Shown here: piece after piece, positions 16,201 through 21,921 of the stretch | Layout: each line of letters opens with the position of its first letter | How positions within the stretch are numbered: position 1 is the stretch's first letter | Assembly: GCA_002314525.1 (NCBI GenBank) | Contig: DCGE01000173.1 | Location: 1 to 21,921, forward strand | Length of the DNA stretch: 21,921 bases | Source of the DNA: Prevotellaceae bacterium UBA1786 | GTDB taxonomy: Bacteria; Bacteroidota; Bacteroidia; Bacteroidales; Bacteroidaceae | Direction: 5' to 3' | The notes under the pieces: model-generated | The model's database searches: none | What the model saw: the letters and a program-made list of their open reading frames with translations, nothing else | What the model was told of the DNA's origin: nothing | Program-made: the position numbers and the translations under genes

Positions 16201-16631
16201 TAAGCGTGAGCATTCTTCTTAGGAGTCTTTGCCTGATAGCTTGCCCATGTGTCGGCAGGAGTACCTTCACGGTAAACAGCATTCAATTTAAATCTGTAAA
16301 CACCTGCAGGGAGCTGGATTACCTGATACATGTTGATCAGATCACCACCTGCAAGACCGTCATTGTAGAAACCCAACATTGGGTAAGTTTCTGCATCTGG
16401 TGCACATTCGTTAGGCTGGTCGCCCTTCCACCATTCAGATGCATAAGGAGTGTTTGTTACAGAAGTGTCTGTCTTCTTGTAGCTACCTGCACTCCAAGTT
16501 CCGTCGTAATCACCCCAAGTGATGTCAGCAGAAACATCCTGTCCCTTTTGCCACTTGGAAGCGTCTGGCATCTGCGCATAGGCCATCATTGTAAAACCGA
16601 GCGCAGCAATCAAAGTAAAATACTTTTTCAT
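13197..16631 (-). CDS. P2: large secreted protein with three carbohydrate-binding-like modules, paralogue of P1
   Basis: 1144 residues; signal peptide 1-19. Same architecture as P1: module 1 with YQVIQLPAGVYRF (102-114) closing at MQIFYDG (258-264), module 2 with EQHLVGLPEGYYSL (540-553) closing at FRLYFYG (641-647), and module 3 with YQTVKGLPAGAYKL (891-904) closing at FQLFYLG (1092-1098). Helical linkers lie between them, and the tail YNLAGQAVSNGFKGIVIKNGKKVLNK starts at 1119. Module 3 is closest between the paralogues, with shared NPLDV/NPLNV-type entry, AEIWN, GYTVGNNG and PESMAG/PTSMAG segments. No catalytic family recognised. Codon choice looks more uniform than in P1 (many CCA, GCT and CTC codons, as in the GH10 gene), suggesting high expression; this is a visual impression. 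A carbohydrate-binding or surface role is inferred. Confidence 0.82.
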   Translation of the reverse strand: MKKYFTLIAALGFTMMAYAQMPDASKWQKGQDVSADITWGDYDGTWSAGSYKKTDTSVTNTPYASEWWKGDQPNECAPDAETYPMLGFYNDGLAGGDLINMYQVIQLPAGVYRFKLNAVYREGTPADTWASYQAKTPKKNAHAYVTTLASNDPEGEVIRDFDKVIQSLAYSTVHESQFTDDSGSASWKNDGSYVILGENGDTVEVRYYPNCDEGAALHFALDNYRHELKFILLKDGYVRLGLRKTANISQDWFGWSKMQIFYDGPADAAGELAMAESDYNEARLKFEELQSRVVDGGYNALVSLMEDYLIELDPDMTNLEEVVAATKSLDENYETFSKAFESANNLGDLIASSTDIYLSTDFAGKEAFGLAIEAATGIAYAEQIESADDYTKAFTSLSAARATYLDSQEVGSLGEKDFTSLIKHPWFVNPENTPILIDNRRGDGAKVWAITVDGETVSEWDEQSIASGMTSVGNVINKGGRGNIVSKVTLSADVEATNQWYKVVAYTDGWSPGLSLSYHGGLIGPSDGWNSIAKGYIGIEQHLVGLPEGYYSLKGLMRGNQGGQTWNKEQHNIFAQNSLGDVVKSPVGDTDSNLNGGWTQWGWNEWNGRSWAEHKTSIVAVPDGELTIGAQTSMVMIATGFRLYFYGTNPPYDAMIVEDIQNVEDQLATKNLWPGDKAFVQNKLTAIAGLRPLNSTATFDQAVAYAKEATDYMRVADGVIAKFTAIDDYTSLQLNYEETAEQYLMLDPALLYVTALPLAETSVYTDASDAGDVYKAYASYIKMYDKAAALGSDGYAPILAKQATAIKAGYQTVEALNAYEAELAQIYSQEVIKALGGDKATEQNPLNVTVLLSNPNFDGTSGWEGTSLSQNEYGNGRHTAEIWNNTTFNFYQTVKGLPAGAYKLTLNALYRDGNGSADLQKCYDTWTSIGGDKSKWENQNAFAYMRSNGAEASDAVTSVCDTKETGLSFPGSFKITDSGYTVGNNGTFLLYEELTEEDKAAATDPETGAIFYDSTYDLAGGNFQYPFDGRCYTADSTALFFPESMAGAALRFAKGEYPLEVSLMVANDGDDMTVGIQKIAGFSGDWVIFSNFQLFYLGKATPTSISGIVSVDENAGKTYNLAGQAVSNGFKGIVIKNGKKVLNK

Positions 16632-16749
16632 AGACTTTGGTTTTTGTTGTTAATAAATAAAGGAATTAAATAATCTGGGCGCAAAGTTAGTGAATAATAT
16701 ATAAAGTACACAATAATTCCGAAACAAATTCTGTCATGATTGATACATT
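16632..16749 (-). promoter_or_regulatory. P2 promoter with WWTGTWTC direct repeat
   Basis: Minus-strand TAACTTTG -7 box at plus 16682-16689, with a partial -33 element (TTG, plus 16711-16713) at 21-bp spacing. Half-sites TTTGTTTC (16721-16728) and AATGTATC (16742-16749) have a 21-bp period; the gap from the -7 box to the proximal TTTGTT is 33 bp. The leader is about 45 nt. The remainder of the 359-bp divergent gap (about 16750-16900) holds no recognisable gene; a 66-codon minus-strand frame there overlaps this promoter and is not credible. Confidence 0.7.
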
Positions 16750-16950
16750 TGTGTGAAAAGACACAGTTTTCCTCTCCATTGCCTAATATCAACATGAAGG
16801 AAACATGATAGACATATGAAAAAAGCAATAAATAGTATATCGCTTGAAAATCAGTATTATAACAAATGTAACATCAGTAATACTATCAGTCACGTAACAT
16901 TTTTTGCAAAAATAAACGCCAAAGAATGCCGATAAATAAAAAAAAGAACG

Positions 16951-16958
16951 TATATTTG
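16951..16958 (+). promoter_or_regulatory. Putative -7 box of the HTCS gene
   Basis: TATATTTG fits TAnnTTTG and lies 32 bp before ATG 16991. No -33 TTTG at normal spacing. A lone AATGTAAC at 16866-16873 resembles one half-site, but no second half was found, so autoregulation through the shared element is not supported. Confidence 0.5.
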
Positions 16959-16990
16959 CAGAGTAAAAACTTTTTTATTAGTTGCATGTC

Positions 16991-19900
16991 ATGAAGAATG
17001 GTTTTCTCAAAATGGTGTTGACTGGTGTCGGATTGGAGTTGATTCTACTCTTTTTCGCTACACCTTATTATATATGTGCCCAGACTCCGAGGCTTTATAC
17101 CATCCAGCAAGGACTGACTACGAGCGATATCAGAGGTATCGATGTGGATTCAAGAGGCATTGCATGGATATCGGGAGTATCGACTTTAGAGATGTTCGAT
17201 GGCAATGCTTTTTTTGACATTTCTTTAAAAGATAAGACCGACGGCAGTCATATCAGTGATGTGATATACGGTATTGATGAGATAGAACCAATGAAGTATC
17301 TTGTGAGGACTATGAGCGGGTTGTTCGTGTATGACTTATCTGCCGACTTGTTTTCACGCATTTATCTCAATGATGCCGAGAAGAACAGCAAAGGCTATTC
17401 TATAGGATGTGTGGAGAACTATCCAAAGGCCGACTGCAAACTGGTATTCACGGAAGGCAATGGTATTTTCGTTGTCAATGTCAGGACTTCTGAGGTCGAC
17501 AAAAAGGAAACTGAAAAGGTGGCGTCTGTCCTTAAGTCGGATTTTGTATTCAAGTCCTTTACTGATTCCAAGGGACGTCTGTGGATCAGTGACATGCTGA
17601 ATAAAGTCAGGGCTTTCGACCTCAAGACATTGAAACAGATCAAGATAAACGTTGCTCCAGAGGCTCAGTCAAGGTATTCGACAGCCATATTCGAGAGTAT
17701 ATGTGAAAGCAAAGGCAAACTGTACTTTGGTGCCAGAAGCGTTGTATTTGTGTATTCGGAGAATAAGAACGGAACTGCAGGAACAATCGATTACATCCCT
17801 GAATCAGCTTTTTTGGGTGCGCCTGTAAGCGACCTTATTGAAACCAGAGAGAAGAACGTGCTGATAGGTACAGACAGCCATGGCGTGTGGGAGTTATCGG
17901 AATCGGGTGGAGCTATATCCATCAATAAGTTTGAGATTCCTGCAACGATGTTCAGTCTTGAGTACGGAAAGGTGAAGTGTATAGCTCAGGATGCGGATGG
18001 TAACTTGCTGATAGGTCTTATTCAAAAAGGTCTGATGGTTCTGCCTCCTCATTCCGATACATTCCGCTATCATGCCATAACACCTAACAACGACGGACTG
18101 AATGCGTCATGCATTACTTCGATGGCTGTTGACAAATACCTGAATTACTGGATTGCAACCGATGGATGTGGTATGTTCCGTACGTATGGTCTTCATCTGG
18201 CGACTGCCGAACCTGTCAATGCGGGTCTGAAATCATTGCTGGTACAGAGCGTCATCGTTGACAGGAACCAGAATATATGGGTCGGCTCGTATGGCGGTGG
18301 TGTGCAATGCTATTACAACGGTGAGTTCGTCACGCCTGATGCATTGACATCGCTCAGCAATTCAATGGTAATGGCCCTTGCATACGACAGTGTCCGGAAT
18401 AGTATTGTCATTGGCTTGAACGGTATGGGTGTATATATTTACAATCTGGATTCAAAAGTCTTAACAAAGATAGAATCCGAGAAAGTCCCGAACCCATGGA
18501 TAACCGCCTTATTTGTAGATGATGATGAAAACAGGACTATATATATCGGAACTACCAATGGCCTGTTCTATGTGAGTCCTGTCAACGGAAGCAACGGAGA
18601 GATTCTGTATGATACTCGGAATTCCAGTACGGTTCAGTGCATTGCCAAGTCAGGCGACGGCATTCTGATAGGAACCAACGAGGCTCTTGTCCGTTACAAC
18701 AAGAAGAATGGTGAAATCAAGACTTTAATCAACGGAAAGCGAATAATGGCAATTGAACAGACTGAAAAAGATATCTGGGTGTCGGTGTCGGATGGCATAG
18801 AGTCAATTGACAAAAAGACGTTGAAACGTATGTCGTATCATTCCATCGGTGGTTTTTATCTTGGGGAATTCCACAGAAACAGTTCGGTACACCCTGTTCC
18901 TGACGACATCCTGTTCGGTGGTGACAATGGCATAATATGTTTCACACCTTCGCTTGTCAAGCATCATGTCAATATGGACAAGCCGATTGTCTTCACCCAG
19001 CTTCAGATAGGGTCCGACGTGTTTTCTGCCATTCCGGAGAGTATAGACCTGTCACATGACACGAACTCCTTTACCCTGTACTTCTCGATTCCGAATTTCT
19101 CAGATCCCCACAGGATTATGTTCCAGTATCAACTTGATGGTCTGGAGGATGAGTGGCATGTATGTAAAGGTAATCCTGAGATAACTTGTCTCAGTATTCC
19201 TTCGGGTCATTACACGCTCCGGATTAAGGCATTCGACGAATCCGACCCTGATAACATCCAGGAGTCATCAATAGAAGTGAATGTATCTGCTCCTTGGTAT
19301 GCTACGTTCTGGGCATGGCTCGTATATGTTGCATTGTTTGTGCTGGTAGCACATAATTTCTATTCGGCCTACAAAACCCGCCAGCGTCAGCGTGAGGAAA
19401 TCAGGGAGGCCCGTGCTAATGAACAGATCAATGAAGCCCGTCTGAGGATGTTCACAAGTATCACCCATGAACTGAGAACCCCTCTGACAATGATTCTCTC
19501 TCCTTTGAAACAGCTTTCGTCAGCATATTCCGATCCGACGATTCAGGATCTGTGCAATGTGATGAATAGAAATTGCGAACGGCTTCTCAATATCGTGAAG
19601 CAGATCACAGATATCCGTCATATTGACAGCGGTCAGATGAAACTGCAGTGTCAGGAGGTTGACTTCATACAATATGCAGACAGGATATTCACTACGTTCA
19701 AGGCCAACTCCGTTCTGAAGAATATCTCATTCCTTGTGGAAAATACTGAGAATGTCATCAATGTATGGATAGATACTGTTCAGTTCGAGAAGATAATCGT
19801 TAACCTGCTTTCCAATGCATTCAAGTTCACGCCTGCTGGCGGAAAGATCATTGTCAGGACTACGGTTGTCACAGCTTCAGGTGATGAGAAACTTGAAGTC

Positions 19901-21061
19901 AGGGTCTATAACAGCGGTTCTCATATAGATAGTAAGGATATTCCGAATATCTTCCAGCGTTTCTTCCAGGGAACAAACAGTCTGAAGACCGATGAGGATG
20001 GAAAACGTTACGAGGGCAGTGGCATCGGACTGAATCTGGTTCAGGAACTCGTGACGATGCATCATGGAGATGTATCTGTTCATAATGTTGATCCTGATGG
20101 TGTGGAGTTTGTCATTCATGTACCTCTTGGGAATTCGCATCTGAGTGAGGATGAACTTTTCGTTCCTTGTGATGAGGGACGAGAGATGAGTGACGAGAGA
20201 CGAGTGACGAGTGACGAGGAATCAGAGACTATTGAAGAGCCTCAGGCTGGGAAGGAGCGGAAGCTTCCGAATGTGCTTATCGTCGATGATGACAGGGAAT
20301 TATGCGAATATATTTCGAAGGAACTCGGAAAATACTACAATACCATTGTGGCTTTCAGTGGCAACAGTGCCTGGCAGATGGTCCTGAAAGAGCGTCCTGA
20401 CGTGATTGTTACTGATATCCGAATGCCTGATGGCGACGGACTGGAACTGTGCAAGCGCGTCAAGGCAAACCCTGAGACAGATTATATTCCGATAATAATG
20501 CTTACGAGCGAGGTCGGCGAGGATGCCCAGATTCGAAGTCTTGACATGCACGTGGACTATTTCCTCAGCAAGCCGTTCAATCTGATGCTTCTACGTGGAG
20601 CGATAGGTCAGGTCATCAGAGTCCGTGAGAATCTCCGTCAGCGTATCAGCCGTAAGGACATGTCCAACGACTACGAGACAATAAGCATGGATTCTGCCGA
20701 CGACAAACTCTTCACTCGTATCAACGAGCACCTCATGAAGCATCTTGACGACAGCGACTTCGGTGTTGAGAAACTCGCTGACTGTGTGGGTATCAGCCGA
20801 GTGCATCTCAACCGGAAGATGAAGGAAAAATACGGAATTTCACCTCGTCAGTTCATCAAATCATTCAAACTGAAACAGGCGGCCTATCTGCTTGTTCATA
20901 ACAATGTCAACGTGAGCGAGGTTGTCTATAAACTTGGGTTCTCATCCCATTCCTTCTTCACCAGCAGCTTCCATGAATACTTCGGCATGACTCCTAAGGA
21001 GTTTGTCACAAAATATGCGGACAATCTCGATGATGAAACTTTGAAAAAACTCCTTGAATGA
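16991..21061 (+). CDS. Hybrid two-component system sensor/regulator (HTCS), probable xylan sensor
   Basis: 1356 residues from ATG 16991; a TTG nine bases upstream is in frame but less likely. Signal/anchor peptide about 1-30, periplasmic two-component-regulator propeller repeats (about 35-665), Y_Y_Y domain (about 700-765), transmembrane helix (about 772-790), HisKA with FTSITHELRTP (His826), HATPase with NLLSNAFKFTP and GSGIGLNLV, response-regulator receiver (about 1093-1210; phospho-acceptor Asp1142 in VTDIRMP), and a C-terminal AraC-type double helix-turn-helix (about 1245-1342). HTCS proteins bind an oligosaccharide in the periplasm and activate the matching utilisation genes. The GH10 gene downstream points to xylo-oligosaccharides. 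Oddities: the DxGxG ATP-binding box reads NSGSH, and seven heptamers form the HATPase-receiver linker. Confidence 0.95.
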   Translation: MKNGFLKMVLTGVGLELILLFFATPYYICAQTPRLYTIQQGLTTSDIRGIDVDSRGIAWISGVSTLEMFDGNAFFDISLKDKTDGSHISDVIYGIDEIEPMKYLVRTMSGLFVYDLSADLFSRIYLNDAEKNSKGYSIGCVENYPKADCKLVFTEGNGIFVVNVRTSEVDKKETEKVASVLKSDFVFKSFTDSKGRLWISDMLNKVRAFDLKTLKQIKINVAPEAQSRYSTAIFESICESKGKLYFGARSVVFVYSENKNGTAGTIDYIPESAFLGAPVSDLIETREKNVLIGTDSHGVWELSESGGAISINKFEIPATMFSLEYGKVKCIAQDADGNLLIGLIQKGLMVLPPHSDTFRYHAITPNNDGLNASCITSMAVDKYLNYWIATDGCGMFRTYGLHLATAEPVNAGLKSLLVQSVIVDRNQNIWVGSYGGGVQCYYNGEFVTPDALTSLSNSMVMALAYDSVRNSIVIGLNGMGVYIYNLDSKVLTKIESEKVPNPWITALFVDDDENRTIYIGTTNGLFYVSPVNGSNGEILYDTRNSSTVQCIAKSGDGILIGTNEALVRYNKKNGEIKTLINGKRIMAIEQTEKDIWVSVSDGIESIDKKTLKRMSYHSIGGFYLGEFHRNSSVHPVPDDILFGGDNGIICFTPSLVKHHVNMDKPIVFTQLQIGSDVFSAIPESIDLSHDTNSFTLYFSIPNFSDPHRIMFQYQLDGLEDEWHVCKGNPEITCLSIPSGHYTLRIKAFDESDPDNIQESSIEVNVSAPWYATFWAWLVYVALFVLVAHNFYSAYKTRQRQREEIREARANEQINEARLRMFTSITHELRTPLTMILSPLKQLSSAYSDPTIQDLCNVMNRNCERLLNIVKQITDIRHIDSGQMKLQCQEVDFIQYADRIFTTFKANSVLKNISFLVENTENVINVWIDTVQFEKIIVNLLSNAFKFTPAGGKIIVRTTVVTASGDEKLEVRVYNSGSHIDSKDIPNIFQRFFQGTNSLKTDEDGKRYEGSGIGLNLVQELVTMHHGDVSVHNVDPDGVEFVIHVPLGNSHLSEDELFVPCDEGREMSDERRVTSDEESETIEEPQAGKERKLPNVLIVDDDRELCEYISKELGKYYNTIVAFSGNSAWQMVLKERPDVIVTDIRMPDGDGLELCKRVKANPETDYIPIIMLTSEVGEDAQIRSLDMHVDYFLSKPFNLMLLRGAIGQVIRVRENLRQRISRKDMSNDYETISMDSADDKLFTRINEHLMKHLDDSDFGVEKLADCVGISRVHLNRKMKEKYGISPRQFIKSFKLKQAAYLLVHNNVNVSEVVYKLGFSSHSFFTSSFHEYFGMTPKEFVTKYADNLDDETLKKLLE
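20171..20219 (+). repeat. Seven 7-bp repeats in the HTCS kinase-receiver linker
   Basis: Units GATGAGG, GACGAGA, GATGAGT, GACGAGA, GACGAGT, GACGAGT, GACGAGG (consensus GAYGAGN). They encode DEGREMSDERRVTSDE, a charged linker between HATPase and receiver. The array is 49 bp, so a change of one unit would shift the frame and cut off the receiver and DNA-binding domains. Confidence 0.9.
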
Positions 21062-21064
21062 TGG

Positions 21065-21144
21065 TATGTATCATTTTCTAAAGCTTATGTTTCGTCTTTT
21101 GTAATAATAAATTCACTGTACGACAAGTTTTTTTATTAACTTTG
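21065..21144 (+). promoter_or_regulatory. GH10 xylanase promoter with WWTGTWTC direct repeat
   Basis: Half-sites TATGTATC (21065-21072) and TATGTTTC (21086-21093), 21 bp apart, begin 3 bp after the HTCS stop. The -7 box TAACTTTG is at 21137-21144. The distal half-site plus the following bases (TGTATCATTTTCTAAAG) closely match the esterase site. The spacing from the proximal half-site to the -7 box is about 12 bp (roughly one helical turn) longer than at the other three promoters. Confidence 0.65.
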
Positions 21145-21160
21145 CACAGTGAATTTTTTT
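21109..21160 (+). terminator. Possible HTCS terminator overlapping the GH10 promoter
   Basis: A perfect 11-bp inverted repeat AAATTCACTGT (21109-21119) / ACAGTGAATTT (21146-21156) is followed by a T-run to 21160. The 26-nt loop contains the TAACTTTG -7 box. It could terminate HTCS transcripts, act as an operator, or both; the long loop and AT-rich stem make termination uncertain. Confidence 0.45.
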
Positions 21161-21184
21161 ATTAACCTAATCACAGTTTTTAAC

Positions 21185-21921
21185 ATGAAAAAAATCTGTT
21201 TGGCAATCGCTGCATTAGCTCTCGGAGCAATGTCTGCAAGTGCACAGTTTGGCCCACGTCAGCCACAGGGACCTCAGAAAGGTCTTGCTGAAGCTTATCA
21301 GGGCTACTTTACAATCGGTGTGGCTGTAAACAGCCGCAATATCCAGAACGAGGACCAAATTGCCCTCATTCTCAAGAACTACAACAGCATTACTGCTGAA
21401 AACGACATGAAGCCAGGATCTGTTCACCCAAGACCAGGTGTGTGGAACTGGACCAATGCCGACAAGGTAGCAGACTTCTGCCGTAAGAACAAGATCAAAC
21501 TCCGTGGACACTGTCTCGTATGGCACAGCCAGTTCTCTGATTGGATGTTCACAGACAAGAAGGGTAAGGAAGTAAGCAAGGAAGTATTCTATGACAGTCT
21601 CCGTGTTCATATCCACACAATCGTAAAACGTTACAAGGACATCGTCTATGCATGGGACGTCGTCAATGAAGCTATGGCCGACGGCAATGGCGGCGGTGGT
21701 TTCGGCGGTGGTCGCTTCGGCGGTTTCGGACGTCAGCCAAATCCTTATCGTGAATCACGTCTTTACAAGCTCTGTGGTGATGAATTCATCGCTAAGGCTT
21801 TCCAGTTCGCACGTGAGGCAGATCCAAATGTACAGTTGTTCTACAACGACTACAACGCAGCAGATCCTGCAAAGCGCGACCGCATCTTCAACATGGTTAA
21901 GAAGATGAAGGATGCTGGTGT
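21185..21921 (+). CDS. GH10 endo-1,4-beta-xylanase, 3'-truncated by window end
   Basis: First 245 codons. Signal peptide 1-20 (cleavage ASA/Q). GH10 barrel motifs in order: FTIGVAVN (42-49), NSITAENDMKP (67-77), RGHCLVWHSQ (107-116), and WDVVNEA (157-163) with acid/base Glu162, then FYNDYNA (219-225). The nucleophile Glu lies beyond the window edge. The enzyme cuts internal beta-1,4-xylosyl bonds. A glycine/phenylalanine-rich segment (about 167-182, GGGGFGGGRFGGFG) is inserted directly after the acid/base strand, where most GH10 enzymes have a short loop before the RxSxxY motif (here RESRLY). It follows the HTCS gene in the same orientation with its own promoter. No SD-like sequence; ATG 21185 is the only start consistent with the signal peptide. 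Confidence 0.95.
   Translation, partial: MKKICLAIAALALGAMSASAQFGPRQPQGPQKGLAEAYQGYFTIGVAVNSRNIQNEDQIALILKNYNSITAENDMKPGSVHPRPGVWNWTNADKVADFCRKNKIKLRGHCLVWHSQFSDWMFTDKKGKEVSKEVFYDSLRVHIHTIVKRYKDIVYAWDVVNEAMADGNGGGGFGGGRFGGFGRQPNPYRESRLYKLCGDEFIAKAFQFAREADPNVQLFYNDYNAADPAKRDRIFNMVKKMKDAG

Noticed and set aside
16628..16828. 66-codon minus-strand reading frame upstream of P2
   Set aside because: It runs through the P2 promoter and leader, ends at the P2 start and has no recognisable features.
16866..16873. HTCS autoregulation site (AATGTAAC)
   Set aside because: Only one imperfect half-site; no partner at 16 or 21 bp.
16982..16990. TTG start for the HTCS gene
   Set aside because: ATG 16991 is in frame nine bases later and gives a normal signal/anchor peptide; TTG starts are uncommon in these bacteria.

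Overview
The window looks like a chromosomal xylan-utilisation region from a Prevotella-like member of the Bacteroidota. The signs are: TAnnTTTG -7 promoter boxes with little or no Shine-Dalgarno, a one-protein hybrid two-component regulator (HTCS), signal-peptide proteins ending in a short GIVIKNGKK-type tail, and glycoside hydrolase families used on complex xylans. The species assignment is an inference from these traits only.

Layout, left to right. A minus-strand pair holds the start of a probable GH97 glycosidase (1-246) overlapping by 4 bp a secreted alpha/beta-hydrolase esterase with Ig-like modules (243-2297). A 517-bp gap follows, with a 23-bp tandem repeat array and a terminator. Next comes a large secreted protein of unknown function, P1 (2815-6210, minus). 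A divergent plus-strand AAA/DUF4143 ATPase (6542-7885) has its own strong promoter and twin operator-like palindromes. It faces a minus-strand GH98-GH115 operon (10791-13004 and 8111-10783). Upstream of that is P2, a paralogue of P1 (13197-16631, minus). Finally a plus-strand HTCS sensor-regulator (16991-21061) is followed by the start of a GH10 endo-xylanase (21185 to the window end). No SusC/SusD pair is visible.

Working model. GH10 and GH98 would cut the xylan backbone, GH115 would remove (methyl)glucuronic acid, the esterase would remove acyl or feruloyl groups, and GH97 would remove an alpha-linked sugar. P1 and P2 look like carbohydrate-binding or scaffold-like proteins. The strongest new observation is a shared promoter element, a direct repeat of WWTGTWTC. 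It lies at one fixed distance from the -7 box of the esterase/GH97 unit, P1 and P2, and in a slightly shifted position before the GH10 gene. This is a candidate binding site for the HTCS. The element is not seen before the GH98-GH115 operon, the ATPase or the HTCS gene.

Other unusual structure: the GH98-GH115 operon is bracketed by 125-bp direct repeats derived from the 3' end and terminator of P2. The left copy puts a P2-type C-terminal tail in frame just beyond the GH115 stop codon. Four genes also carry degenerate 7-bp tandem repeats inside coding sequence.
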